Positions 7,484-16,217 are shown, counted from the first letter of the stretch. The stretch: 42,991 nt of DNA from DASXRU01 sp039933315 (GCA_039933315.1 JBDTOI010000015.1:1-42991), one strand, 5' to 3'. Numbers and translations are program-made. Notes: generated from the letters alone by a model not told the origin.

Positions 7484-9130
7484 TCACATGCCCATGCCGC
7501 CGGGTATTGCCCGGGGCTGGTCATCGTCCTGTAGCTCAGCAATGAGGGCTTCCGTTGTAAGCATTAAGCCCGCAATTGATGCAGCGTTTTGCAACGCGCA
7601 GCGCGTGACTTTCGCGGGATCGATAATCCCCGCCTCTACAAGGTCCTCAAAATTTTCCGTCGCGGCGTTGTACCCAAAGTTAGGGTTCTTGTCGCGACGC
7701 ACTTTCTCGACAATCACTGCGCCCTCTTCGCCTGCGTTCTGTACTATCTGACGCATTGGCTCTTCCAAAGCACGCTTAACGATAGTGACCCCGATCTGTT
7801 CATCCGGGTCGCCCGTGGTGTTGCCGTCTTCATCCGTGGTAAATACTTTGAACTTCTCCAGCGCCTTCGCTGCGCGCAGCAGGGCCACGCCGCCGCCGGC
7901 CACGATTCCTTCTTCTACCGCCGCCCGGGTTGCGTTCATGGCATCCTCGACGCGGGCCTTCTTTTCTTTGAGCTCGGTCTCAGTGGCTGCGCCGACCCGA
8001 ATCACTGCGACCCCGCCGACGAGTTTCGCCAGGCGCTCCTGCAGTTTCTCCCGATCGTAATCTGACGAGCTGTCCTCGATTTGGGCCTTGAGCGTTTTCA
8101 CGCGGCCTTTGAGATCGTTAACATCGCCGGCGCCATCGATAATCGTGGTGTTTTCTTTGTCGATGGTCACTCTCTTGGCGCGTCCCAGGTCCTCGATTTT
8201 GACGTTCTCGAGTTTTATGCCCAGGTCTTCGCTAATCACTTTTCCGCCGGTGAGGATGCCAATGTCTTCGAGCAACGCCTTGCGACGATCGCCAAAGCCG
8301 GGCGCCTTAACCGCCGCAACGTTGATCGTGCCGCGCAACTTATTCACTACCAGCGTCGCCAGGGCTTCGCCTTCGACATCTTCCGCGATGATCAGAATTG
8401 GTTTGCCCAGCTTGGCCACCTGCTCGAGAATGGGCAGCATGTCTCTCATCGAAGATATCTTCTTCTCGCTAATGAGAATGACTGGATCCTCGAGGACGGC
8501 TGCCATCTTTTCCACGTCAGTAACGAAGTAAGGAGAGAGGTAGCCGCGATCGAATTGCATTCCTTCGACGAATTCCAGGTTCGTCTCCATGGTGTTTGAG
8601 TCTTCGACGGTGATAACGCCGTCCTTGCCCACCTTGTCCATGGCCTCGGCAATCAACTCGCCGATGGCGTGATCGCCATTGGCCGAGATGGTTCCGACCT
8701 GCGCAATCATGTCGCCCTTGACCGGCTTGGACAGCTTCTTGATCTCGGTGGTGGCGCGCTCTACCGCTTTTTCAATGCCACGTTTCAGGGCCATCGGGTT
8801 TGCCCCGGCGGCGACGGTTTTCACACCTTCGCGGAAAATCGCCTGGGCCAGCACAGTTGCAGTGGTGGTGCCATCGCCGGCGACATCGCTGGTCTTTGAC
8901 GCTACCTCGCGCACCATCTGCGCTCCCATGTTCTCGGTGGCGTCTTTGAGATCGATCTCTTTCGCCACGGTGACGCCGTCTTTGGTTATCGTGGGGCTGC
9001 CATACTTCTTATCGAGAATGACGTTGCGCCCTTTGGGACCCAGTGTAATTTTCACTGCGTCGGCCAGTTGATTAACTCCCCGCAAAATTGCCGCTCGCGA
9101 TTCTTCGCCATGAATTATTTGCTTTGCCAT
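7484..9130 (-). CDS. groEL: 60 kDa chaperonin GroEL
   Basis: 548 residues, the usual length for Hsp60. It folds proteins in an ATP-driven double ring with GroES. Recognisable segments include the start MAKQIIHGEESRAAILRGVN, the nucleotide-binding LGPKGRNVILDKKYGSP, GDGTTTATVLAQAI, and AVEEGIVAGGGVALLRA. The C-terminal tail GGMGM is short, without the long GGM repeat of the E. coli protein. groES lies upstream on the same strand, separated by 140 bases that contain a palindromic repeat, so the two may not be made in strict ratio from one mRNA. Confidence 0.98.
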   Translation of the reverse strand: MAKQIIHGEESRAAILRGVNQLADAVKITLGPKGRNVILDKKYGSPTITKDGVTVAKEIDLKDATENMGAQMVREVASKTSDVAGDGTTTATVLAQAIFREGVKTVAAGANPMALKRGIEKAVERATTEIKKLSKPVKGDMIAQVGTISANGDHAIGELIAEAMDKVGKDGVITVEDSNTMETNLEFVEGMQFDRGYLSPYFVTDVEKMAAVLEDPVILISEKKISSMRDMLPILEQVAKLGKPILIIAEDVEGEALATLVVNKLRGTINVAAVKAPGFGDRRKALLEDIGILTGGKVISEDLGIKLENVKIEDLGRAKRVTIDKENTTIIDGAGDVNDLKGRVKTLKAQIEDSSSDYDREKLQERLAKLVGGVAVIRVGAATETELKEKKARVEDAMNATRAAVEEGIVAGGGVALLRAAKALEKFKVFTTDEDGNTTGDPDEQIGVTIVKRALEEPMRQIVQNAGEEGAVIVEKVRRDKNPNFGYNAATENFEDLVEAGIIDPAKVTRCALQNAASIAGLMLTTEALIAELQDDDQPRAIPGGMGM

Positions 9131-9182
9131 AATTTTCTTCTTTTCTCCAACTTAAAACTGTCTGTTAACCCAGGAATATTTC

Positions 9183-9265
9183 AGCCACAGATAAACACAG
9201 AAGGACACGGATACCGGTAGACTGAAATGGGTTGGATCTGTGTGTTTCCGTGCTCATCTGTGGCT
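9183..9265. repeat. Palindromic 10-bp-period repeat between groES and groEL
   Basis: Left arm has CACAGATAAA, CACAGAAGGA and CACGGATACC (9186-9215). Right arm has TGGATCTGTG, TGTTTCCGTG and CTCATCTGTG (9233-9262). The outer ends AGCCACAGAT and ATCTGTGGCT pair perfectly. On the minus strand the hairpin lies inside the groES-groEL intercistronic region. Confidence 0.75.
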
Positions 9266-9270
9266 CAAAA

Positions 9271-9603
9271 CTATTTGCCGCTTTTCTTGCCACCGGCGGC
9301 CGTTCCGGCGCGCGTAATGATTCCCAGAATCTCGTCTTCGCGCATTATCAAAAGCTCCTGGCCGTCCAGCTTGATCTCCGAACTGGTGTATTTACCAAAC
9401 AGCACGCGGTCGCCGGCCTTAACATCTAACGGCTGGCGCGTTCCGTCTTCCTTATATTTTCCTTCTCCGGCCGCAACCACCTCACCCTCCTGCGGTTTTT
9501 CTTTCGCAGTGTCCGGGATGATGATGCCGCCGCGAATCTGCTCGCCTTCTTCAATGCGCTTCACGATCACTCGATCATGTAATGGTGTGATTTTCGTTGT
9601 CAT
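9271..9603 (-). CDS. groES: 10 kDa co-chaperonin GroES
   Basis: 110 residues from the ATG at 9603 (MTTKITPLHDRVIVKR). Conserved parts are the mobile loop EEGEQIRGGIIIPDTAKEK, which contacts GroEL, and GDRVLFGKYTSSEIK. The C-terminus carries an extra tail of about 12 residues (GTAAGGKKSGK), longer than usual. An in-frame ATG eight codons upstream (9627) exists, but the extension is not family-like; the AAGGAG lies 15 bases from the chosen start, an unusually long gap. No CIRCE operator was found upstream. Confidence 0.96.
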   Translation of the reverse strand: MTTKITPLHDRVIVKRIEEGEQIRGGIIIPDTAKEKPQEGEVVAAGEGKYKEDGTRQPLDVKAGDRVLFGKYTSSEIKLDGQELLIMREDEILGIITRAGTAAGGKKSGK

Positions 9604-10249
9604 ACTTTGTGCTTCTATCTCCTTCATCGTTTCTCAAGTTCAGAGTTCTCGCGCGCGCGCAACTTGGCGATCACGCCGAGGTTTAGACTCTGAAACTGCC
9701 GGCCTGTAGATGTACCAGCACCGTTATCTGCTCATTTCCAGCAGACGGGGGGCAGACATACAACAAACCTGATAATGACAAATGATTCTAACTTGGTAGT
9801 AGTTGAGCTGTGGATTTCAGATGGTCTGGATGATCCCAGAAGGGCTGAGAAGGGAGTTAGCTGGTCTCGGTTCGATAGCCACCCTACGCTAACGGTGCGC
9901 GTATGTCAAATACAGCCGGGAGAAACCGCTCTACTCTTTGCGCCTTCTGTCTTTCTTTTCTTAGCGCCTTTGCGTGAAACCGCCGCGCTGGTGACTACTG
10001 ACTTCCAGGACAACACTCCTCCCCATTTCCCGTGTCCATGATTCTCAACCAAGATTCACCATTCGCCTGTCGGACTGTTGTTGCACTACCTGGACTCAGA
10101 AGCGGGAAGCGCTTTCTGATAACCGGCTTTTACCCACCCAAATCAGCTAATGAGCCATGGCATCATCGTTGCCACTACGCTCACTGTTAGAAAAAACTTA
10201 GGCCGCTCTTTGGCCGCAGAGATCGCGATGACAAATTGAGGAGAACATA
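9604..10249. other. Intergenic region upstream of groES
   Basis: Nearly 650 bases between the divergent groES and the gene at 10250. It holds an alternating GC tract at 9651-9660 flanked by an 8-base inverted repeat (TTCAGAGT at 9639 and ACTCTGAA at 9687), which would form a hairpin in the groES leader. No CIRCE element or confident heat-shock promoter was seen. An 88-codon frame at 9775-10041 lacks protein-like features. Confidence 0.5.
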
Positions 10250-10648
10250 ATGCTGAAAACTTATCTATCGCTGTTACTTTCTGGTTTGCTTCTGATTGGC
10301 GTCTGCGCCCAGCCGGCCCTGGCCTCAACGCCAGCAAATCAGCAACCAGCTATTGAGCAGGTTAAGATCCAAGTGGCGAAGCTTGGAATAGGGGCCAAAG
10401 CCAAAGCAACCATCACGCTCAACAACGGCACGAAGCTGAAAGGCTACATCGCCCGGGCGGACGAGAATGAGTTTGTTCTGCGCGATCGAAAGACCGATAC
10501 GCCAACCACCATTCGCTATGCGGATGTCAGCAGGGTCCAGGCCAACAAGGGCCACTCGATGGCCCGGAACGTCGCCATCGGCGTCGGGGTAGGTGTCGGC
10601 GCCGTGGTCCTGGCGCTGGCCATCATTTTTTCGCAGCTTAACGATTGA
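10250..10648 (+). CDS. Exported small protein with C-terminal membrane segment
   Basis: 132 residues, with a GAGGAG ribosome site before the ATG. Residues 1-25 are a signal peptide ending at a likely AxA site (PALAS). A central beta-rich segment (about 58-100, ATITLNNGTKLKGYI, then FVLRDRKTDTPTTIRYADV) resembles an Sm-like or small SH3-type barrel, by pattern only. A glycine-rich helix (about 108-128) could insert in the membrane. I do not recognise a named family. It stands alone, convergent with the next gene. Confidence 0.75.
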   Translation: MLKTYLSLLLSGLLLIGVCAQPALASTPANQQPAIEQVKIQVAKLGIGAKAKATITLNNGTKLKGYIARADENEFVLRDRKTDTPTTIRYADVSRVQANKGHSMARNVAIGVGVGVGAVVLALAIIFSQLND

Positions 10649-10671
10649 GAGAAGGTTAGAGCCCGGGCATG

Positions 10672-10709
10672 TTGAAGAGCCTGTTACCTGCGGGTGGCGG
10701 GCTCTTCAA
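10672..10709. terminator. Hairpin shared by two convergent genes
   Basis: TTGAAGAGCC (10672-10681) pairs with GGCTCTTCAA (10700-10709). The right arm contains the stop codon of the minus-strand gene, and the left arm lies 24 bases after the plus-strand stop. There is no strong T run on either side. Confidence 0.6.
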
Positions 10710-11251
10710 TGATCGTCGCCATCTTGGCCGCCGCGCTTATTCTTGCCGCCATGCTTATCGCCCTGCTTCCCTCGACGGTCGTTCTTTTCTTCGCGCTCGC
10801 CACGTGATCGAGATCGCTCTTGCAGAATCTGACGGATCGTCCCTAATACTTCCGCTCTACCTGCCGGTTCTTCCACTCTTCGTAAAGGAATTGATGTCGA
10901 TCGAACGTTGGCACGTCTTAGCGGTTCGGGGACTGGGTTGCTGATTTCAGCTGGGAGAATGACCGCGGGCGCATTTGAATCTACTCCCTGCGCGGAGCCC
11001 GTCACTAGTGCGGACTGCTGATGTTTATAGATTGCAGTCGCTGCCGCCACGATCACCGTTGCCAGTATTGCAGCGACCACCAGAACCGCCGGCCGAGCGT
11101 GTCGTATCCCTGAGAGCAAGCCGCCCCGGCCCCGCATACCTTGCGAAGTATTACTGAGTGGAACAACAGGGTGCGCCCTATTCGTCGCCAGCGTGTCAAA
11201 GCGCGGCGACGACAGTTCGTCGGAAACTGGTGTTACGTTTTCGGTATTCAT
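10706..11251 (-). CDS. Single-pass membrane protein with charged tail
   Basis: 181 residues. A soluble N-terminal region (1-50) is followed by one transmembrane helix (about 53-73, PAVLVVAAILATVIVAAATA), a Pro-rich middle, and a highly charged C-terminal tail rich in R, K, E, D and G (about 140-181). The topology looks like cytoplasm-in, tail-out, but this is inferred. No known domain is recognised. The tail may bind polyanions or be disordered. It is a single gene, divergent from marC. Confidence 0.65.
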   Translation of the reverse strand: MNTENVTPVSDELSSPRFDTLATNRAHPVVPLSNTSQGMRGRGGLLSGIRHARPAVLVVAAILATVIVAAATAIYKHQQSALVTGSAQGVDSNAPAVILPAEISNPVPEPLRRANVRSTSIPLRRVEEPAGRAEVLGTIRQILQERSRSRGEREEKNDRRGKQGDKHGGKNKRGGQDGDDH

Positions 11252-11349
11252 AACAGTCTTCGAGGCGCAAACTGATCGGGATCAGTACATTTGACAGCCT
11301 CAAAGACAAATTAGGCAAAAACGAGGCCGCTAGCCCCTTCAAGGGCCTA

Positions 11350-11487
11350 ATTTGGAGTGCGCCGGCAGAGCGAAGCGGCGACGGCGCTTTGGTTTTCCTT
11401 TCTTGAAATCCTAAATTTCAGATCTCAGACTCTTAGAAGAAAATCCAAAGCGGTGTCGCCGCTTCGCTCTGCCACCGCCCTCGAAAT
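11350..11487. mobile_element. MITE-like inverted-repeat element upstream of marC
   Basis: Arms 11350-11397 and 11439-11487 are inverted copies. The core of 19 bases (11364-11382, beginning GGCAGAGCGAAGCGGCG) is perfect, and the rest matches with few differences and one gap. A 41-base centre separates the arms. The 138-base, non-coding, hairpin-forming unit fits a miniature inverted-repeat element or a large REP. No clear target duplication was seen. Its sequence would encode most of an N-terminal extension of marC, which argues for the later start. Confidence 0.65.
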
Positions 11488-11539
11488 AGTTGAGCATTCA
11501 CTCGCTAACATTCTTGGTTCTGTACTATTGTTTCCCGAA

Positions 11540-12184
11540 ATGGATCAGGACTTTGTCAGATTTGGTTTAGCAGCATTCGTGACTTTGCTGGTGGTGGTTG
11601 ACCCGCCCGGCGTGGTGCCCATCTACGTCGCGCTAACCAAGGACGAATCCCCCGGACGTCGAAGAGCGATACTGATCCGCGCCGTCCTGATCGCCTTTGG
11701 CGTCGCCCTCTTCTTCCTCATCGCCGGTCGGGCCGTGCTCTCGTACCTGGGCGTCACCGTGCACGCCTTCTCAATCAGCGGTGGAATACTTTTGTTCGTC
11801 GCGGCCATGCCGATGTTGTTCGGCCAGCGCGGTGGACTGCAGGCCCCGGAACCAAAAGAGCGCGGCTCAGTAGGCCATGACATTTCCGTATTCCCGCTGG
11901 CCATGCCCCTGCTATCCGGCCCCGGCGCAATCGCCACCATTCTTCTGCTGACTTCGCAGACAGGCGGCGATATGAAGAAGCTCGTCGCCATAGGCATCGC
12001 GGTCGCGACAGTCTTCCTGGTCTCCTTCGTCGCGTTGTACCTCGGCGCCCGCCTGATCCGCCTGGTAGGCGAAGGCGGCGTCCACATCGCCACCCGCGTA
12101 ATGGGCATAGTTCTAGCCGCCCTCGCCGTCCAATACGTCCTCAACGGCGTCACCGGTTATTACCAACTGCTAAGAGGCCATTGA
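11540..12184 (+). CDS. MarC/YchE/YhgN-type integral membrane protein
   Basis: 214 residues from the ATG at 11540, the usual length of the MarC family (about 200). An in-frame start at 11357 would add 61 residues encoded by the MITE-like element and is rejected. Six transmembrane helices are visible. The family signature VVVDPPGVVPIYVALT lies near the N-terminus, and PLAMPLLSGPGAIAT begins the second half. Function is uncertain: MarC was wrongly linked to antibiotic resistance in older work. No good ribosome site is visible. A perfect hairpin follows. Confidence 0.9.
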   Translation: MDQDFVRFGLAAFVTLLVVVDPPGVVPIYVALTKDESPGRRRAILIRAVLIAFGVALFFLIAGRAVLSYLGVTVHAFSISGGILLFVAAMPMLFGQRGGLQAPEPKERGSVGHDISVFPLAMPLLSGPGAIATILLLTSQTGGDMKKLVAIGIAVATVFLVSFVALYLGARLIRLVGEGGVHIATRVMGIVLAALAVQYVLNGVTGYYQLLRGH

Positions 12185-12243
12185 CGACCGCAAGCCAGCC
12201 GCTCGAGGATGCCGGTCAGCAAGCCAAAATTGATTAACCTTAA

Positions 12244-12279
12244 AAATAAACCGCCGCGAACGATCGCGGCGGTTTATTT
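12244..12279. terminator. Bidirectional terminator between marC and nrdJ
   Basis: A perfect 16-base-pair stem (12244-12259 with 12264-12279), with a GC core CCGCCGCGA and AT-rich base, and a 4-base loop. The A and T tracts at its base let it work for both convergent genes. Confidence 0.85.
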
Positions 12280-12303
12280 CTAAATTGGAGCTGCTCCTCG
12301 CTT

Positions 12304-14901
12304 TCACTTACACTTCGAAAAGCCGCAATCGCGACAGAAGTCGCAGCCGCTGGCGTGTTCGAGTTGGCCCTTGCATTCGGGGCAGATGCCGATCATGGAG
12401 CTCATGATGGCGCCGGTCACGGGAGTGGGCGTTTGCTGCTGTTTGGCGAAGGCGCGAGCCGAGTCGGGATGGTTCTGCAAACGCCGGTTGGTGATCATCA
12501 CGCATTCGGCGACGGCTTGCTCGGGTGAAGTCAGCAGGCGTTCGTTGAACCAGACCGCGTGGGTGCCGGTGACTTTGTTGAGACTGTAGGCTACTTCGGC
12601 AGCGTCGAAGCCGCCGCGCAGCATCTTCGAAGCCAGCAGGCCAACACCGCCACTGATGGGGCCGGTGGCAAAGACTTCCTGGATCATCTGGCCATCGTGA
12701 TTTACGGTGACGTAAAGGTTCTGGCCATCGAAGGGAATTTGCCAGGTGGCGCCGCTAAGCTCGCGCGGGCGTTCGATCCGGGTGTCCTGCGCCCTCCCTG
12801 ACGGTCGGGCTTCTGCTTGGGCTGAGGCCGCTGTATCGGCCTGTATTTGCTGATGCGCTAAAACCTCTGCATCGGCCCCGACCGTAGTCACATGGGCGGC
12901 ATCAGCGTGCGTGGCCGGCGGATCATCCAACACTTCCATCTCCACCGCGGCGGCTGGCTTCCCCTCAGCCTTAACCATCGAAGTCAGCACCTGATTGTCG
13001 CGCGAACCGTCGCGATAATAACTGACGGCTTTGCAACCCAGCTGGCGGCCCAGACGATAAAGCGCATCGACGGATTCCACCGTGTCGTTCACGGCCCCGT
13101 TGCAGGTCTTGGAGACGCTGTTGTCCACATTGCGTTGCGCCGCTGCCAGCACATGCACGTGCTGTTCGGCGCTGATCGACATGGCGGAAATGAAATACGG
13201 CGGCAGTTCACTTTCGTGCTCGCAGACATAGGTTGCCGCTTCGTCGATAGACTGCTGATCGGTCTGATCGACTTCGATTCCCAGAGCCTCTGCCGCCAGC
13301 GTGTGCACGTAGGTGCGCGTGCCCAGCGTGTCTTTGCGCACGTAGGCCCAGGAGAAGTTGGGCTCAACTCCCGAGGAGGTTTCCGCCACCAGCGAGATAG
13401 TCCCGGTCGGTGCGATGGTGGTCACTTCGTAGTTACGCGGCGTCAGCGGCGTATCCAGCGGAATGCCAATCTGGTTATAGAGAAAATCGGAATAAGCTTC
13501 GCGATTCGGCTCGAGCTCGGGGAAGGTGCCGCGTTCCGCGCCCAGGCGCAGGCTTTCCACCCAGGCCTCGCGTCGCACAAAACCCATCACCTCGTCCATC
13601 AAGTCGATCGATGCCGGTGAGCCGTAGGTAATCTGCAGGTTCAAACAAAGATCGGCAAACCCCATTATTCCCAGGCCCAGCGGACGCGTTCGTTTCACAA
13701 CGTCATTGATTTCCGGCAGCGGCCACGCGCAAGTGTCTATCACGTTGTCGAGAAAGCGAGTGCACAGATGAGTCACTTCCCGCAGGCGGTCCCAATCCAG
13801 ACGCCGCTCCGCGTCAAAAAACTTGTTCACATCGATTGAGCCCAGGTTGCAGGAGTTGGAGAAGTGCAGAAACTGCTCGCCACATGGGTTGCATGACATG
13901 ATCGGCCCCATCGACTTCATCATGTGATTGTGCCGGTTGACCTCATCGATGAAGGCGATGCCGGGTTCGGCATACTTATGGGCGCTGGCGACGATCCGGT
14001 TCCAGATGTCCAGCGCGAAAACCATGCCCGGCCGCGGCGGCTCTTCCAGAGTGCAATTGGCAAGGTTGGCCGTAAGGAAAGACGCGCGATCGGGGAATGA
14101 CACCACCGATCCGTCCGACCGGCGATAGACAACGTAGTCTCCGTCTCTGACCGGATCGTAAATCGGCTCAGTCCAGGGGTTGCCTTCAAATTCCAACTGA
14201 AACCACTCGCCGCGATCTACCGCATCGAGAAAAGTGTCGGTAACATTCACCGAGATATTGAAATTGGTCAGCGAGTGCTGATCATTCTTCGCGTGAATGA
14301 AACGCAGAACGTCCGGGTGCGTGACGCGCATCATCCCCATGTTTGCGCCGCGACGCACCCCGCCCTGCTTCACCGTATCGGTGGTGGTGTTGAAAATGTT
14401 CATGAACGACACGGGCCCGCTGGCCACTCCATGTGTCGAACGCACCATGCCACCGCTGGGGCGCAGTTTCTCAAAAGTAAAACCAGTGCCGCCGCCAGTC
14501 TGGTGAATGATCGCGGCATCCGTGGCTGTCTTCATTATGCCCGCGATCGAATCGGGCACATCCAGCACGAAGCAGGCAGCCAACTGACCGTTCGCCTTGC
14601 CGGCGTTAACCAGACACGGCGTGTTCGGCACAAACTCCCGGCTGAGCATAACTGCCGACATGGTAGTAAAGAACTCATCCCGCTTTTCTGATTCAGTTTC
14701 GGCAAGCGAGACATGACCAACGACCCGCCTGACTATATCGGTCCACTCTTCCAGCGATCTTCCCTGCGCATCTCTCAGGGAGTAACGCTTACTGATCACA
14801 CGTCGTGCATTTAACCCCAGCGGAGGAGTGGTGGTTTTTGCGGGTGCGAAAGAAGGGGGTACGTTTTCAATAGAAGCTTTCGGGCCCATGGCTGCGCTCA
14901 T
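12304..14901 (-). CDS. nrdJ: Class II (adenosylcobalamin-dependent) ribonucleotide reductase
   Basis: 865 residues from the ATG at 14901 (MSAAMGPKAS, with AAAGG upstream); an open frame continues 58 codons further but is not family-like. It reduces ribonucleotides using a B12-generated radical and needs no oxygen. Seen are the first active-site cysteine region NTPCLVNAGK, the GGTGFTFEKLRP segment, the catalytic loop CNPCGEQ with N-C-E, and CNLGSIDVNKF. A low-complexity linker (about 640-700) leads to a TSCPD-type domain (VTGTHAVWFNERLL) and a C-terminal cysteine-rich zinc-ribbon tail (CPECKGQ, CDFCRDCGFSKCK). The linker encodes one copy of the dispersed repeat. Confidence 0.96.
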   Translation of the reverse strand: MSAAMGPKASIENVPPSFAPAKTTTPPLGLNARRVISKRYSLRDAQGRSLEEWTDIVRRVVGHVSLAETESEKRDEFFTTMSAVMLSREFVPNTPCLVNAGKANGQLAACFVLDVPDSIAGIMKTATDAAIIHQTGGGTGFTFEKLRPSGGMVRSTHGVASGPVSFMNIFNTTTDTVKQGGVRRGANMGMMRVTHPDVLRFIHAKNDQHSLTNFNISVNVTDTFLDAVDRGEWFQLEFEGNPWTEPIYDPVRDGDYVVYRRSDGSVVSFPDRASFLTANLANCTLEEPPRPGMVFALDIWNRIVASAHKYAEPGIAFIDEVNRHNHMMKSMGPIMSCNPCGEQFLHFSNSCNLGSIDVNKFFDAERRLDWDRLREVTHLCTRFLDNVIDTCAWPLPEINDVVKRTRPLGLGIMGFADLCLNLQITYGSPASIDLMDEVMGFVRREAWVESLRLGAERGTFPELEPNREAYSDFLYNQIGIPLDTPLTPRNYEVTTIAPTGTISLVAETSSGVEPNFSWAYVRKDTLGTRTYVHTLAAEALGIEVDQTDQQSIDEAATYVCEHESELPPYFISAMSISAEQHVHVLAAAQRNVDNSVSKTCNGAVNDTVESVDALYRLGRQLGCKAVSYYRDGSRDNQVLTSMVKAEGKPAAAVEMEVLDDPPATHADAAHVTTVGADAEVLAHQQIQADTAASAQAEARPSGRAQDTRIERPRELSGATWQIPFDGQNLYVTVNHDGQMIQEVFATGPISGGVGLLASKMLRGGFDAAEVAYSLNKVTGTHAVWFNERLLTSPEQAVAECVMITNRRLQNHPDSARAFAKQQQTPTPVTGAIMSSMIGICPECKGQLEHASGCDFCRDCGFSKCK
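12792..12823 (-). repeat. Dispersed GC-rich element, copy 2, inside nrdJ
   Basis: 32 bases identical to those at 32401-32432. In the sense direction of nrdJ it encodes AQAEARPSGR in the linker between the catalytic part and the C-terminal domain. The reading frame stays open, so the element was tolerated as an in-frame insertion or derives from it. Confidence 0.8.
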
Positions 14902-15352
14902 CTTTCTATGCCTTTCTCGCGCCCGGGGTGCGCGAGCGAAAAGTTGTGGGGCGTCAAAAAAGATCGGCGCGGGTCGGGCCCAAAACGCCTCTCTCAGCTG
15001 TGATGCGGATACTGCGGCTGGCTTATTCGAAGCGACGAAAATCCCGGCAGAAGGCGATGAAAACCCCCTTCGCATTCCGCTGCAATCCCGCCTCGTCCCA
15101 AGCGAAGCGGACTATACACCCGCCCGCGGGCCGATGTCAATATCTTGTGGGTATCTTTTTATTCAGCGCTTTATAGTGTGTTTCTTGAGACCTCACCTTA
15201 ACTTGTAACTTACTGTTAACTCGCCCCTTAAGGGCAGAATTCTGATCGGCCTTGCGCTCTTTTTGGATGTGCGCAGCGGCGAAATCTCTGCTCCGTTTAG
15301 AAAAAACTTTTAGGAAAAATTTCGACTGGAATCGGAGGGGGAATTCTCCCGG
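14902..15352. other. nrdJ upstream region
   Basis: About 450 bases between the nrdJ start and the stop of the coiled-coil gene upstream on the same strand. It includes possible NrdR boxes (separate entry) and a TATAAA-like -10 element at 15170-15175 read on the minus strand. No cobalamin riboswitch signature was recognised, although the enzyme needs B12. Confidence 0.5.
15135..15179 (-). promoter_or_regulatory. Possible paired NrdR boxes before nrdJ
   Basis: Two degenerate matches to the NrdR consensus ACACWATATATWGTGT: 15135-15150 (11 of 16 by eye) and 15164-15179 (right half TATAGTGT perfect, left half poor). Their centres are 29 bases apart, slightly under the usual 31-33. NrdR normally represses ribonucleotide reductase genes from such pairs near the promoter. 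The overlap with a TATAAA hexamer suits repression. Confidence 0.4.
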
Positions 15353-16189
15353 CTATTTGCCGGGCGTGCCGCCGGAAAGCAGCAGTTCGTAGTTGCCAAT
15401 TTGGCGGTTATGACTGTCCAGGGCGGCGAAGGTATCGGAGGTTTCTTCGAGCATTTGCTTCGTCATGGCAATTGAATCGCTAAGCTGTTCGAAGTCCAAC
15501 ATGGAAACTCTTTCCGGGGTGGGCAGCGTGACCACCTGATCGTTTACCAGACCGAAAAAGTTTTCGATTGATTGCAGTTGGCCTTCGACAAGCTTGACGG
15601 AACGCTCGATATCGGTGAAGGCGGCGACCCGCCGTCGGAGTATTTCCAGATTGGCCTGCTGCACGCGCCGGGCGCGCTCGTCGGGAGAATTCTCCACCGC
15701 GTGTTCGGCTTGTTTGAGTTGGTTCTGCACCGCCTGGCGATTGGTAGCGCGCAGATGGTTCTTGCGCCGGCGATAAATGTCGAGCAGGTCAACAAAGTCT
15801 TCCCAGCGCTCGTCCAGGCTGAGTATGTTGGAGGGAATCTGCTTACTGGCGGTGAATTTTCTATAGTTCGAATAGATCTGGTTCTTCATCCAGCGCAGAT
15901 ACTCCACTGCCTCGCGCTCGCGCGGATCGAAACGCTTAATCAACGCCTCACGCTGGCTCTCGCGCAGCTTGCGCGCGCGTTCCTTTTCGCGGCGATCAAC
16001 CAGACGACGGTAGAAAGAGGAGGCTGGCACAGTGACTAAATATACGGCTTCCGCACCGAGGGCGGCAACCAGCGGGGTGACATCCTGAAAGTAGGCGGCG
16101 CCCATGCCAAAACCTAAAATGCCCCAAAAGTTGAGCGGCTCTTTGATAGCCTCTTTCAGGTATTTGAGATCGAGCTTGGGTAACTCCAT
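15353..16189 (-). CDS. PspA-linked coiled-coil membrane protein
   Basis: 278 residues. A short N-terminal amphipathic part is followed by two hydrophobic stretches (about 17-34 and 37-55, the second ending VYLVTVPASSFYRR). A very charged region (62-95, REKERARKLRESQREA) then leads to long helical, probably coiled-coil segments (about 95-255). No catalytic motif is seen. It starts 28 bases after pspA on the same strand, so the two are probably one operon and the protein may be a membrane partner of PspA. The family is not one I can name. Confidence 0.75.
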   Translation of the reverse strand: MELPKLDLKYLKEAIKEPLNFWGILGFGMGAAYFQDVTPLVAALGAEAVYLVTVPASSFYRRLVDRREKERARKLRESQREALIKRFDPREREAVEYLRWMKNQIYSNYRKFTASKQIPSNILSLDERWEDFVDLLDIYRRRKNHLRATNRQAVQNQLKQAEHAVENSPDERARRVQQANLEILRRRVAAFTDIERSVKLVEGQLQSIENFFGLVNDQVVTLPTPERVSMLDFEQLSDSIAMTKQMLEETSDTFAALDSHNRQIGNYELLLSGGTPGK

Positions 16190-16217
16190 GGCTGATTAAA
16201 AACGCCCCGAAGGACGG

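Noticed and set aside
9775..10041. 88-codon open frame on the plus strand
   Set aside because: No ribosome site, no recognisable protein pattern, and the sequence resembles intergenic repeat debris.
11357..11539. N-terminal extension of the MarC protein
   Set aside because: It is encoded by the inverted-repeat element and makes the protein too long for its family; the ATG at 11540 fits.
14902..15075. 58-codon extension of nrdJ
   Set aside because: Not family-like; an AAAGG ribosome site sits before the later ATG.
15180..15352. Cobalamin riboswitch before nrdJ
   Set aside because: No B12-box-like motif or the expected conserved stems were recognised.
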